Shown: positions 42,948-56,300 of the stretch, piece by piece
How the letters are laid out: the number at the start of each line of letters is the position of its first letter
Position numbering within the stretch: the stretch's first letter is position 1
Assembly: GCA_017562135.1 (NCBI GenBank)
Contig: QEYB01000654.1
Location: 372,001 to 436,000, forward strand
DNA length: 64,000 nucleotides
DNA from: Dipylidium caninum
Taxonomy: Eukaryota > Platyhelminthes > Cestoda > Cyclophyllidea > Dipylidiidae
Direction of reading: 5' to 3'
The notes under the pieces: generated by a model
Told to the model about the DNA's origin: nothing
What the model saw: only the letters and a program-made list of their open reading frames with translations
Database searches by the model: none
Translations under genes and position numbers: made by a program

Positions 42948-45900
42948 CTACAAGTCAATTGCACCGCGTCAACTGACGGGAGCGTCCACTCAGAGCCGCG
43001 CAAGTGGGCGCCGCCGACTGGCCGGGCGGCTCAATGGGTCTTATTTGGTCCAAACGGTCCCGCCCGCCCCCCGCCGGCCCCCGCGGCGAGCTTTGCCCGT
43101 TAATCCGCGTTTGGTTGAGAGATTCTTCACGTTGACATTCAGAGCGCTGGACAGAAACGACATTGCGTCGAAAGCGGAGAGCAGAAATCGGACAGTTGAA
43201 GCCTCCAGGTCGGCGCCAGGTCAACCAAACGCGCTCCCCGACGGGCGGGGCCGAGCGGGACGCGGGACAGGCGTCCACACGGCCACGGACCACTTCGCCC
43301 GCCTCCCGCCGACCGAGCCGCCGCACAAAAGGACTTGGGAGGCAAGAAAGCGGCTCCCGTGGCCGTCCGGTCGCCCCGAGGAGGCGAGCACAGCGTCTCG
43401 CCGGTGGTCTCAACAAACCCGAAGGAGAGAAGAAAGCATCAGCCTACCGGTTTGACGTCGTTCTCGAGGGCGTACATGAAGTCGGAGCGCTTGACGAGGA
43501 GTTTGTCAAAGGCGTCCGGGTCGATCTTCTCCTTGTCCGAGGGCTGCAAGGCAAGAGACAGGCGGAGAGGGGAACGACCACGCCTCCGGGCCGGGCCGGG
43601 CCATGTAGGACAACAAAAACACTCTGTAATTAGGATATCCGAGGGAATAGACACCTCCTCGTTTGGGGAGAGCGAAAGGGGGAAGGGAAATGGGCAGACG
43701 ACAGGGGAATTCGGTGGTGGGAGCAAAGACTGTGTAAAAGGAAGAGGAGGCGGTGAGGCTTTCAAGTGAGAGCCTCGGCTGCCGCCAAAGAGGCGAGGAG
43801 AGGAGAAGAGCGGAGAGGAGAGAAAATGGGCCGAAGGGAAGGAGACGGCGCTGAAATACTCCCAAAGTGGCGCCACTTCGGACAGACGGCCTGCCGACCG
43901 TCGGCGCGGGCGTTGCGCCGCCGCCCCACGGACGTTCACCCGAAAACCGTCACCGATGGGACACGAGACACGGACAAATGACCAATGGACGAAGAAAGAG
44001 GCTGTCATCGTCCCAGGGAGGCGGAAGAAATCAGGCACTCTCGTCTTGAGGCTAATCAAAGACAGAATGACTGTCGCCGTGACGACGGGCGGGGAGGTGG
44101 TGGGGGGGGGGGAAGGGAAATAAGAAGTGTCTGGACGGCGCCTAAGGCAGAGGAGCCTCCTGCCCGCAGGAGAACTGCGTGTGGAGCAGTTTGAGCTACG
44201 TGGGTTCGCGTCGAGACGGGAGGCCGGTTACCTTCACAAGCTGGTACATGGCAGTGAAGGCGGCGGCGCGACAGAGTCCCTCGATCTCCGCCCCGCTGAA
44301 GTTCTTCGTCCGCGCCGCCAGCTCGTGGAGATCCACGTCGGGGCTGAGCTTCTTCGAGGCGGCCATTTTGGAGGTGTGGATTTTGAGGATTTGCAGACGC
44401 CCCTCCTCGTCGGGCAGGGAGATCTCCAGTTGCATCTACAAGCGACAAAAGCCACGGGTGTAAGGCGGCCAGCGACGCGTGGAGACGACGCACCTCAAGA
44501 CGGCCGGGTCGGAGGAGGGCCTCGTCAATCATGTCCCGTCGATTTGTCATGCCGATGACGAGGATGTTGTTCAACTGGTCGACGCCGTCCAGTTTGGTGA
44601 GCAGTTGGTTCACCACCGTGTCGTGGACGCCCGCGCCTGTGCCCTGTTCGAGAGAAAAAACGCGGAGAAAAGGGAGCGGTGAGGCCACTTCTGCGCCGCA
44701 CAGCCCCACCGGCGGGGCTCGGGAAGCTCCCACAGTTGCCCTGACACAAACAGCCTGATTCCCGTTAATTTCCCCAACAAACACGGCCAGACAGCCCTGT
44801 CCGAGGCTTCCAGCTCCGGCCAAGTGGAGACACGGACGTTGGAGGCCGCCGTCCGGTCGCCGATGTTGGAGCGCATGGCTTGGCACGAGTCCGCCCGACG
44901 AATGCATTAACATCATCTTAACACCGAGACGGTCAAGGAGTATTCCAACTGGCCACAGTTTTCCCATTCGCCCGAAGCTGAAGAGTGGAAGAGAAAGGAG
45001 GTGGGGCGGGACGAGGTGCTTCACACCCTCCTCGCCAGTCGGTGAAGCCGACAAGTACACTTAAAAGGGAGCGACGAGGAAAGAGAGACGGCCGCCGACC
45101 TGAGAACGACATACCGGTCTCGAAAAAGTTGGGACCCCCAGCAGAACCGCACCAATCAATCAGGAGAGAAACGTGGCGGCAACGAGGGTGCAAAAGAAGG
45201 AGACTCACGACGGAGCCTCTGGTCTTGCAGATGGCGTCGATCTCGTCGAAGATGATGATGTGGAGAGCGGAGTGGGGCCCCAGGCGTTTCTCCTCCTCCT
45301 CCGCGTCTGCGAAGAGCTTCCGGATGTTGGCCTCCGACTCGCCGACGTACTTGTCCAGGATGGACGGTCCATTGACGATTTTGGGCTCGCGCGCATTCAG
45401 CATCTTCCCGATCTGCCGCGCCATCAACGTCTTGCCGGTGCCCGGCGGGCCGTAGAGCAGAATGCCTCGCACGTGTTTCATGCCTTAAAGGCGGAGGCAG
45501 CGGTGAGGAGGCGACAGGGCGAGAAGGGGAGCACGTGGAGCCACTCGCAAACCCTCCGTGGCCGCTGACCAGTGTGGAGTCTCACTTCAAGCGCCCCGCC
45601 CCAGCAAGAGGATATGCTGAAAGACTCGGTTGGATGAAACAAATGCGACGAGTGGCACGGAAAGAGTGCGGACGGGGGCGCAGCGGCGACGCGGATTCAC
45701 CAAAGGCCGCCAAGTGAGGCCTCAGAAGTGAAAACCGCCCGTTGCGGCGTCCCGAGGCGGTGGAGGGACGGCGACTGAGGCGAAGAGACGCCCGGCGGCA
45801 AGCTCGACGCGAGGCAGCGTCGGAGACGGAAAGCAGGGCGGGGGGGAGTAGGAGGGGGAGAACAGGGGACTCCTCGCGACTCGTCGTCATGTCTATTTTA

Positions 45901-48900
45901 GCATGGCTATGAACACGGAATCGAAGTGGAGGTCAGCGGAAGTGCGATGGAGGGGCAGGCGATGTGGGGAGCATAAAAAGAGGAGGCTGGCTTTAAGTGG
46001 CGCGAGAGCGAACACCAGCCTGGTCGGTTAGAAAAAAAGGGAGGTTGGGGGGGGGGGGACGGGAGGGCGCGTCGTGCAATCAGCTCGCGATTCGTTTGAC
46101 TTGTTCATTGCCGCAAAAAAGAGGGGAAAAAAGGCAGGCGACGAAAGCCACCGTCGAGGCAAGCGAGCAGGGCGGCCGGACGGGGGCGCGGAGGGGGGGG
46201 GAGATCAGCCAACTCAGGGTGAAAACCTATCGGAAATCAATTAAGGAAATGCAAAGGGTGGTGGGAGGGGGCAGAGGGACGGAGTCGTCGTAACGTCCAC
46301 GAGGAAGTGCACTGCGGGCGGCGGCGGCGGCGGCGGCGGCGAGGGCATTTGGCCTGCCTGGGTCGAGGGGGGTGGGGGGGGGGAGAACGTTTTAAGTCGA
46401 GGGCGACCGGGTCGGGAAGAGGCGGCGGATGCGAAACAAGTGAAATGTGACTTTTTACACACAGGCAGGAGGAAAGGTGTGGAACTACTGGAGGCCCGGC
46501 GGCGAGGAGGCCTCGCACAGCCCGCCTCGTGGACTGCGGGAGACACCTAAAGTCTCCACGTACATTCGAGGGGGAGGAGAGGGAGGAGGGGGGAGGGAGA
46601 GGCAAAGTTAAACAGGACTTGCTTTCGTCCTATTCCCGCGGGGAAAAATTAATGAGGAGTAATGAAAGACCTCACGAAATGCGTAATAAAGTAGTTTCAG
46701 TCGGGAAAGAGGATAAAAATAACATCGCTCGGTTACCGGGTGTACCAACCGACGAGCGAGAGCGAAAGGCTAAAAAGAGTCAGGTTAGCGGTGAGGCGGA
46801 GGAGGAGAAGGAGAAGGAGGAGGACGAAGAGCCGAGGAAGAGAAGAAGAAGAAGAAGAGGAGGAGAAAATGGAGGCGAAAGAGGGGAAGGAGACGAGGAG
46901 GAGGCGAAGAGCAACTGACCGAGTTGTTGGGAGACCTCGGGCGGGAACATGCGAGAGGCGAAGGTGCGACGGAAGATGTCGGAGAACTCCTTGTCCAGCC
47001 CTCCGATGCCCATTTCGGCGAAGTTCCAATTTGGACTTATGATGCTCATCCCACCACCGCCGCGGCCGCCACCGCCGCCTTGGGCCGCTTTGCCGATGAG
47101 GAGGAGGTTGGAGTCGGCGCCGCGCTCCCACGTTATTATCGTGTTGCCCGTCAACAGGCCGAATTGACACCGCCTGTCCCCCTTCTCCACCGAGATTGCT
47201 GTGGAGGGGAGAGAGAGAGAGAGAGAGAGGAAAAACTACACTCGTCCTTTCGTCCATCATCCGCCCGCTGCACAAAAAAGGTCGCGAAGACCAAATGTGA
47301 ATTAGAAATGAAAAAAAGAGGAAAAAGGGGGGGAGGGGGGGAGGGAGGGAATGGGAATGAAGATGGGGTGTACAACCGAGTAGCAGTGACGGAGAGACAG
47401 GGGAACTCGAGTCTTTGGTGGAGGAATGGAGGCCAAAGCAGCAGCAGCAGCAGCAGCAGCAGACGATTGCTGACTGCTCAAAAGCGTCGTTCGGCCCGTC
47501 AGAATTAACTGCCACCGGCCAATTCGCAAGGCACCTGCCATGGCAACGGCGAGCGGAAGCTTTACTGAGAGGACGAGGACGAGGAGGAAACGGGACGGGA
47601 AGGAAAGTAGGGGTGATCCACAGTCCATGCATTTGGCAGTACCGACGCACTCAGTAAAGACGGACATCTCAGAAGTGGCCGCGTCGTCGACCAAGTGAAA
47701 AGTGGCTGTCGAGGTATTCAAGGCAAATACGAGGCAGTGAAATGGGCGAGCAAAACCCGTGGTGGGTGGTTGCGGTTGAAGAAATCCACGAAAAGTTGAT
47801 TCAATTCCATCGTGTAGTTCCCAAACAGAAGGAAAAAAGGAGGAAGCCTCCGACGGAATCGTCTCCTTCCCGATTTACTTCATCCGCCTCGAGGCAAAAG
47901 CGAAGTTGGTCGCCGCAGACGCCAGGGGAGGTCGTCTACCCCGACAGAGCATGAGGCGATCCCCCAACCAACCAAGGGACCATGGAGCCGCCAGGCCATC
48001 TCCCGCAGAGAGCCACTGAGTCGAAGAAGAAGCCGCCTCACCGGCAGGAAAGTGGGCTGGGCGCTGAGGGGAACGGAGAGAGCGGAGGAGAGGGGCCGAA
48101 GAGGAACGAACCGGAGCGAGCACACGTCTACCGCCGCGAGGCAGCAGAAACTGCGCAGTGGGAGGCGACTCGTGCCGCCCCTCCTCCCCTCCTTGTGCTC
48201 AAGGCAGCCAGCCTCTCCCCTGGGGACAGTCCAGCCACCCGCAAGGTCAGTCCGGCCGGAGAAGGCTGCCCCTTTGTCCTTATTTTAACGGGAGGAGGAG
48301 GAGGGGGAGGAGCGTAGCCTGGCCTGAGTGAGGCCATCCAAGGCTTCAGAGAAGGAAACTACGAATTATTCATTAGGACGGGTCGACGAGGCGGTAGAAG
48401 CGCCTCCCTGTCACGCCAGTGGAGTCGGGAGTGTGAGGGGTTGGAGAAGGAGGAAGGGGGCTGAAGGACCGCTGAGAGCAGGGGAGGAGTCGATTGTCTT
48501 TCCCTCACAAAATGGGGAAGAAGAAGACGAAGAGGCAGGGAAAGACGAGGGATTTCAGCGGCTGAGACGGCGCACACTGACGACGACAAATCCATCTCGG
48601 GTCCCATAGCCCAGCGAGAGGTCAAAGTAGCCGCCCAAATAGACGCGATGAGCTCGAGAGGGAGAAAAGAGAGACGGAAAAGGGGAAGGGGAGGCTGCTC
48701 AAGCCCCGTCAGGCTTCTCCCCCTCCGACTCGCTCCTGAGACGCGCTCCCCGTCGCAGAGGCGGCTCCGAATGACCTGACAACTCGCACACCTTTGACCT
48801 CAGCATACAGGGGAGGTGGATGTGCTGCCGGTATGTGAAGCTGCGTTTTTTTGTCGAATTCTGTCGAGCTATCCGGCGCGGCACCTCGATGCTCCAAGGC

Positions 48901-50808
48901 ATATTTCATTCAGTTGACCGGAAGTTGCGACAGTCTGACAGTCAACCGCCGCCACGGCGTCGTCTTGATGAGTCTTCGAGGACCAACAAGTCCGGCCTCA
49001 GGGAGATGGGAGAAAAGCCGCCAAAAATTCGGAGCCACAAGTCCGATTTGACGGGGAGCGCAACAGCCTTGACACTGAGGCTTCTCCGAGGTGAGGCACC
49101 GAGAAGGCCAGTGGAAGGCAGGAAGCCTCGTTGGCGCAGACGAGTTGTGCTTGCGGAGACTAGAGGCGGACAACGCGACAGCCGTTCTCTCTTCCTCCAT
49201 CCACCGACTCGCAGAACCAATGGTTTTCCCCCAAACCCCCGAAATGTGCACTTCGGAGCGGAAATGACGGGGAGGAGGGGAAGACGAATTAGCGCCTCGG
49301 CGCGGATGTTTGTCGTATTATTGCCCGGTGGCCCATCAAAATCTGGCTGCGGAACACAAGATTAGGAGAACTTGGCGCCTTCTGCGTGCGCAGCTCGCTC
49401 AACTGCAGATTGGCGTGTCAACAAGTTCGGCAAAAATCGCTTTCCAAAGGGAAAAGTTTGTTAAAGCCTGAGAATACGCTTGGCACAAAAGCCGCAGGCC
49501 ACTTCGGCCTCAAACACTCTGTAACAAATTGTGGCTGTTCAGGAAGTCTCTAACTTCCGGCAACACTGGCTGTGCAGAGGAAAAATCGGGACAAAAAGGC
49601 ACAGGATTTTAAAAATAAAAAAAAATATGGTACAGCAAGTAGCCTTGTCCCAATGTTTCAGTTGGGCAATTTAGTGGAAAATGTGTGCGCTGAGGAGAGC
49701 ACAAAACAGCTACGCACTCATTAACTTCACGGAGGCAAAGGAGCAAGAAGGGGCATGTTTAAAGCATGGAGTCTTCGGGTGACCGATGCGGTAGGCTGTT
49801 GCATCCTCCTAAATTTAGCATTTGTTTAAATTACTGGCGTAAATCGGATGTGCAGACCAAAGGAATTGACTGAAATGACAGAGCAAGTGGCAAAGCGAAT
49901 ATAATGTAAAGAAGATTGGCAAAAAACCGACAGAAGTTAAGTAGTATTAAATTTATGAGTGGGTAGGATGCCGTTATGGTGTATTATGTTTAAATAGAAA
50001 GAATTCAACCAATCGGGAAAGTTATAAAATAAAATAACAACATCATTTGGAGCGCAACGGAACATAGCCGCAGTGCCAAAATGCGCGTCACAGGCACTTT
50101 TTTAATGGCATAGTGAGTACTTCTGCAACAAAATCCCAAGGCATCTTGAGCAATGGACCATAAAGTAGAAGGATACACGATAATATGACTAATAAGAGTC
50201 AGATGATGGGCGAAAAAAGATATTCGTTGAAGTTACCTCTCCCTTTTCCCCTTTAGTCAACAATTCAAAGACAAAGCGCACCTGAGAGGGCCTTGACAGT
50301 AATAGAGAGAAGAAGCTGGTTGAATCGAAAGAGAAGAGGTTGCTCCAGAGTCAGAGGCAGATCGCCCATGTAGGTGGAGAAATTTTGAGAGAGGAGATCC
50401 GCGTTTATAGGATCTCGTGGAGCCCTATTTAACAACGGTCGAGGGGGTTATGCAAGATGGGGACCTACGGTTTACTTCCGTGTAAGGTGACACTAAAATG
50501 AGCCAAACTGAGATAAGCGTCGTGTGGAATTCTGCATGGCTCAATGGCCAAAGGCTGGTCCAACGAAATATTCGCCCATTTGCGCTGAAAAAAAGTCAAG
50601 CGCAGCAGTAGAACCTACTTGAGCTAGTCCAAATCCTATTTTGCCCGGGGGCACCTTATCGGTAGGGTCCAAGCGAAATACGTAAGAAGCCACCCCGGTA
50701 TGAAGGGTTACAGTAGCGCAGCGGATCCGCGTACTCACGACTGTTGATAAAGGCGCGGTTTGTCAGAGACATTTCTTCTGACGGAGCTTTCGTAGCTGAT
50801 AGATGCAT
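38948..50808 (-). CDS. NSF: N-ethylmaleimide-sensitive factor (vesicle-fusion AAA ATPase)
   Basis: NSF is a hexameric ATPase that, with SNAP adaptors, pulls apart SNARE complexes after membrane fusion. Thirteen exons were traced (minus strand, 5' to 3'): 50619-50808, 50469-50584, 50282-50424, 46920-47198, 45209-45483, 44494-44643, 44232-44435, 43448-43543, 42639-42947, 40261-40407, 39641-39837, 39101-39173 and 38948-39010. Phases agree at each junction, and the total is about 746 residues (human NSF is 744). It has the SNARE/SNAP-binding N domain, ATPase domain D1 with GPPGTGKT and [10 protein letters not shown], domain D2 with GAPKAGKT, and a short tail ([11 protein letters not shown]). The start [17 protein letters not shown] matches the conserved N-terminus. 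An AG 15 bases before the ATG could be a trans-splice acceptor. One apparent frame change lies in the first exon. Confidence 0.96.
43448..47198 (-). CDS. NSF: NSF linker and D1 ATPase exons
   Basis: 46920-47198 encodes the end of the N domain, a Gly-rich linker with two runs of four or more glycines, and [20 protein letters not shown]. 45209-45483 encodes the Walker [21 protein letters not shown] and the Walker B FDEID. 44494-44643 encodes [11 protein letters not shown] to LLRPGRLE, with the arginine-finger region. 44232-44435 and 43448-43543 complete D1. All catalytic motifs needed for ATP hydrolysis by D1, the motor domain, are present. Confidence 0.95.
46313..46341. repeat. (GGC)n repeat in an NSF intron
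   Basis: A run of GCG/GGC trinucleotides lies in the intron between the linker exon and the first D1 exon. Confidence 0.8.
47207..47229. repeat. (GA)n tract at an NSF splice acceptor
   Basis: On the gene strand this is a (TC)n polypyrimidine tract directly before the CAG acceptor at 47199-47200, so it is probably the functional pyrimidine tract of that intron. Confidence 0.7.
47437..47463. repeat. (CAG)n repeat in an NSF intron
   Basis: About nine CAG/GCA units lie in the 3 kb intron 47199-50281. The rest of that intron shows no further exon; open frames there do not align with NSF and the flanking exons already join in phase. Confidence 0.85.
50282..50808 (-). CDS. NSF: NSF N-domain exons, with apparent +1 frame change in exon 1
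   Basis: Exon 1 (50619-50808) begins [20 protein letters not shown] in one frame. It ends [20 protein letters not shown] then [11 protein letters not shown] in the frame one base further on. Both halves align with the NSF N domain in order, so one extra base (or two missing) lies near 50710-50740. No intron of plausible size fits. Exon 2 starts [16 protein letters not shown], the conserved RKW of the double-psi barrel. Exon 3 covers [20 protein letters not shown] and the rest of the second subdomain. Confidence 0.88.
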
Positions 50809-53324
50809 CTCCGAAGGATCACCCTGAGTTTTTTAAGGTTTAAACATTTTAATAGTAACGCGTAAGAATTATAAAAACAACATAAAATCAGTTATTGCTA
50901 TGCAGTAACGAAAATCTCGGAAATTGTGCCAAATGAGAGGCAAATTTCGGATGCATTAAACATTTTTCAAAAATTATACATCGCACGGCCTCTTGTTTAC
51001 TTGTATGCAAACAGAAATAAAATGAAGCTAGGATGATGGCCAAAGGGAGAACGAGGCACCGGGAGGGAACATTGAGAGAGGCAGTAATTTAAAGGATAAA
51101 GTGTTCGATAAGCGTATTATGGGGCACATGCAAGAGCGAATCACCTTAACTGTATTAACAACACGTCCAATAAAGTTAGAAAACATTGAGCTTATGCGAA
51201 ACCAGTAGGATGGAATCTTACGCGCAATACTCAGTCTTGGCCTCTGCGGTAGTTTTCTTGTAAATAATAACAAACTTTCAAGGTTGCATTACTTGTCTTC
51301 TGCCCCGCTCGAAAAATTGTCAACATTTGGTTAACTGGTTAACCTTATAAATTTTATATCTATGGTTACGTTGTAATTTGTAGAGAGGGCTGTGGACACC
51401 TTGCAAAATTTACAGAAAAGTGAACAAACAGTAAGTGTTTGGACACATTTAAATGTGCTTATCAAAATTATGGTGTCTATGGCCTTTGCTGCAATTAATA
51501 GGAGGCTTGCACAAGTAAAACGTCCCCCAGCCGCCTCTTAGAATTTTGTTATATAATAAAAGATCTTTGTTCTGTAAAACAAGATTGCGTGGTCATAAGA
51601 ATGATCTACATATCATTCGTCAGAATATGTGTCTTACTTTTCAGGCAATTATTCGTTCTATTAATCTTGCCGTCGTCTTTTCAATGTACGCCGTTGGGTT
51701 CCATTGGGACACCGCTAATTGGCATTTGTGGTAATTCCACCATGAATAATCAACTCTTTTGATAATTGTGTCCTTTTCTTTATGATTTTTCTCGATGCAA
51801 TCTCTGAGGTCTGCTTATATAGAAGGTCGAGAAGGGACGATTATGTTTAAAAAAATGAGTACCCATTTTGACTTAAACCAAACCTTTCGAGACGCCCTTA
51901 ATTAAATTATGGCAGGTTGTTTGTCTCTAACATTTATAGTGTGCGATGTTCAAAGGTAGGAATTGTTTTAATGCGAATGTAGGCCTTACACCTCCACAAT
52001 GTGTAATCAGAGACCCATACATACGTAAGCGCTAACGAATAGTTGATATTTGGACTGTCAAACAAATTCCCCCCTGCTCGAATGGAAGTCTGCAAGGCTC
52101 CCAATAAATTCGTTAGAAAACGTAGGTTATCATGGGGTTTGGTCGGGAAAAGGGGCAGTGTCTTCACGCCGTGTAGTCAAGCTTGAAAACCAAGCTCAAA
52201 ATTGTTGCTCTCCGACTAATATTAAAACATACAACAAACAGACATGAGCACCACTCTGATAATAACTTTTTACTTTTACGGCTACTACTATTGTTTTCAT
52301 GCCTAGTTGCCACTCTGTCGTCACAAAGTAAGAAACCAAGACATGAATATCGAACCGAAGAGAGCCACATTTCATCAGTCACACCTTTTCCTGTAGGCCA
52401 AAGATAACGTGATGTAACAGTCTCGTGTGAAAAAACGTTCACCCAACGAGATTACGAAATGCCATTCTTCATTGAGTTTTCTCCCGAACTACTCATCTCC
52501 TTTGCTGCCCAACTGACGCTCATTCAAATAACGATACATGTGGTCATTCGGCAAAACAAAGTAAATTTTAAGTTCTTCCACTTCTAATAGAGCATCGCAA
52601 TCCTCTAGATCTGCCACTTCCTCCAACGCAAATGATATCAACAGTAGTTAACATCCCAGTCTCGACGATATTCATTTCAATTGCTTTGCCGAGCGGTATT
52701 TAATGAAAAAATTAAACCTGTGAGTAGTAGGCACCAATGATTTTTCTCTGATTACGCTTTCATCCCAAATTCCGAGTTCTTGGCCACTTTATCTGACAAA
52801 ATCTGAAAGTGAATCTACAATAAGCATACATTGTGTCCTTCGCATATTTAAGAAATCGCCTTTATCAGATTCACTTACTACTTTAATTTTATCCTTGCCA
52901 ATTTGGGCACTTTCAAGTAGTGAATTTTAGAGTATTAAACGAGTTCACTGAAGGATCAACCGAATGTCCAAATAATGTTGATGACATCCGCCGCACTCGG
53001 AAAACATTACCTCTAAAGGGATTAAGCAACTCACCGCACGAGACAAAAAATTTAAGGTGCACACCACAGTGACACGCCTGTGGTGTGCATGCACACACGT
53101 CCACCCACGCACGCACTCACGCACGCACGCGCTCATTTACTCACGTACGCACGCGTGGGCACATGCACGCACTTAAGCATGCACGCACGAACGCACGCTT
53201 CCGTGATCTCCGCTCGACTAATCAGAGCGTTGCACCAATCAGCGGCTGCGAGAAGCAACGGCGGCGTAGGTGAGACCGTCGATAAGCGTCAAGGCAGGCG
53301 AGAGCACTCACCGTCTCGACTTCC
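50809..53324. other. Intergenic region between divergent NSF and EGF-protein genes
   Basis: About 2.5 kb, mostly A/T rich. Short frames such as 51546-51734 plus and 51028-51273 minus have no recognisable motif. It should contain the promoters of both genes, but I cannot point to an element. Confidence 0.45.
53085..53190. repeat. (ACGC)n microsatellite
   Basis: An imperfect ACGC/CACG tetranucleotide tract of about 100 bases lies roughly 135 bases upstream of the start codon of the EGF-domain gene. Confidence 0.85.
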
Positions 53325-56300
53325 ATGAAGTCTGGAAAGCCCCTCCTCCTCCACCTCCTCCTTCCGCACCATTCGCCCCACCTGTCCTATCTGCGTAAGT
53401 TGCACTTCCCCCTGTCTTCCCCTCTTCCTCCCCCTCCTCCTAACCCTTTGCGCTCCCTGCCCACGACCCTCAGCATCACCGAGTCAGGAGGCTAGACTAA
53501 GCTTTGGAGCACGACCCAGACACTGACGTGGACGATGTGTCGTCAGGGGAAATTGTGCAAAAAATTCTCACCCACTTAAACGCTGTTAGCAGAAATCGCT
53601 AGAACTTTCGTGAGGACGTTGAAAGGAAGGTCGACACATGGAACTGACCTAAAATAGCATAGTGTTCTTACAAAAAAGGTAGGTTTCAAAAAAAATATAG
53701 GAGTACTATTTTGGTAGAAGACGTTGCCGTGATAATCAGTGGGAGAATTTGATCCGCTCGAACCCTATCGGTAAGAAAAATGGATTAGATCGAAGGCTAC
53801 GACTTTATCAGAAAAACCACACTCTCCAGTCCGCGTGCCAACCACACATTATCACTGCAACAGACATAAAATATAATGCCGTTTATGACATTACCACTGT
53901 CGCAGGGTAAATTACTTGTGTGAAGACCTTAGCGAAAACGAGTCAGCAATATCCTCCTTCACCCGCAGTGCTGGCATGTGTTTGCCTGGCGGTTGCCCAG
54001 AGGGAGAACAGGGACGTGGCCGCCAACAACCTCACCAATCCGGCCGCCGCGGAAAGCGTCAGGATGGCTGCGCCAGTCTGGAGTATGGATGCAGCCTTAG
54101 CCGAGAGCCTGGGAGACAAGGCCTCCTGCTCCCTGTGTCACGGTCGGAGCTTGTGTCTCCCCTCCGCCTCCCGGCCGCCGCAGTGCTTCTGTCCGCCCGA
54201 CTACGCCGGCCAATTCTGCGAAAAGGGTCAGTGAGTGCGATAATGTTGCCGTTGTCTAGACGAGTGCATAAAAATGCAGGCCGATGGCGTGTGTGTCACT
54301 CGAAAGTGAGGCAAGCGCCTAAGTTGAGTGGAATTGGTGCTGAAGAGGAGGCTGAACCGCTCAAGAGGAGGAAGAAGCGTAGGTGTAGGCACCGCGCGTG
54401 CTGCGAGTGGAGTTGACGACAAGTTGAAGTTCATCCCAAGGTGATAGGGAAGGACTTGTGCCTTAGTCGCCGAGACGTGTGGCATGAAGGTCCTGATAAC
54501 CTAGTGACCAGTCTGTCCGGACAAGACGGGACGTTCAGCACAGGCTTAAATCACACGTCGTTTGCTCTGCCAGCACTTAGTGTTGTAACGGGAATGCTGA
54601 TGTTGAAGAATTCGCCATAATTCAGTAAGGCCTTTGGATTTGAGCACAACTGCGTCAGAGAGGCAAGTTTGGGGCAATCGGAGCAAGTGGAGTGGAAAAC
54701 TACCTGGACTCGGAACCAAAAGCCATCTACCCTGCTGTCTACCAGACAGGTAACAGGGAAAGGGTCTCTCCTCTGGACAAAAAACCTCTGCTCTCATCTT
54801 TCGGTGCCCGCTTCTAACAAGCGGATAACCCGAGGAGGAGAAATTTGACCTCCTCTTCTTAGGGACAATTTACTTGGATCACAACTGCTTGGAAAGGAGG
54901 CTTTATCTCGTTGCCACGAGGAACGGAAAGAGGGAACTCCCCACACAGAAAAGAAAGACGCACATATTAACAATTTATAGCCTCACAGACTAGGAACCGT
55001 GCGAGCAGTGTTGGAGACGGGCTCAGGTACACGTCGTTGTATTCTACCGTCTGGAGTGGGAAATTTCAACGCCTTGTCGAAGGCTTAGTATAGAAAGGTG
55101 GTTCGTCGACAGCTTGAGGGCTTCTTCTCCTCATCGCGTAGTCTGTGAAGTCCCTAAGTTGGCACCTTCTCTTCCACCTTGTCATTTGATACTGATTTAA
55201 AGAATTGTGTGTGTCAATGGGCTGTCTCTCAGTCACGCCTTTCTCGCCACTTTACCTTCATTCTAGCGTTTTATCTGAACAAAATTAGACACCGAGACCC
55301 CTTAACACTGCAATCCAACTTCGACTGTCATTTGTGGAGTGTTTATTTCGGGGTGAGGAGGCCTCAGGCACCCCTCTGTGAGTGCACCTTCACATCGTCA
55401 CCCTACTTGCAGCATTTCATTTTAAAATGCAATGAAAAAGGAACTTTGCATGCCTGCAATCACTTCTACCTTAATTTACTGGTGAGACGGAGAGAAGGTA
55501 CCTTAGTTTAAGTATCCTCAACTGGGAATTCTCCCTAGGACATGTGCTTTGGGGGAGGAAGTAGGCTCCAGTGTCACTCAAACGCCAGCCTTTGGCATCA
55601 CCTCGCATACGCTTGTAGCAAAGGACTCTCCGGGGCTTGAGACAACCCGAATTGTTCACTGCTCCATGAGGGAGTTCACCTATTCACGGAGGGAACTTGA
55701 ATCGGATAAAAAAAAGCTAAAACAGAGGATGGCATCTCATGTACTACTTAAAACCTTTTGTCCACTATATTTTGCCTGCAGACTTGGTCAAACTCCCAGC
55801 CGTCTGCACCCGAGATCAGTGTGAAAATGGAGGTGTGTGTGAACAGGGCAAAAACTCCACTCTCTGCGTCTGTCCTCCCAACTATGTTGGCGCAAATTGT
55901 TCTCGAGGCGAGTGTCACTGTTTCCCCCCAATTACTTTTCTTTAAAGTATTTACCCGCCTCCTCACCGTAGTCGACGGCGTTAGGACTTACTATTAACTT
56001 AGGCCAGTTTCAGTTTTCTAATGTTCAGTTAAGCACTAATTTTGAGACAGTGTCATGTGCCTCCAGGCGCAATGTAGCACCGCGTAGACCGCAAGGCAAT
56101 TATTGTAAAGTAGCACAAGCACAATAATTCAATGCCAAAATAAGGCGAAGTAATTGACTGCCAGTATTTACTCCTTCTGTATTTAGTTGTGGTGTGGATT
56201 CAAGTCGCAATGAATCTCTACGTGAACGGCTCGCCTATTAGGCAGGAGGAAGTGAACCAGACAGAGCCGTTTATTACCTACGCTGCATGCGATAAGGTGG

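Noticed and set aside
47302..47960. Possible extra NSF N-domain exon (segment resembling FNNQ...LVFSF)
   Set aside because: Better NSF N-domain exons at 50282-50808 cover the same residues and join the 46920-47198 exon in phase, so the resemblance is chance.
47982..49365. Several overlapping frames in the largest NSF intron
   Set aside because: Low complexity, all frames open, no splice pattern or homology.
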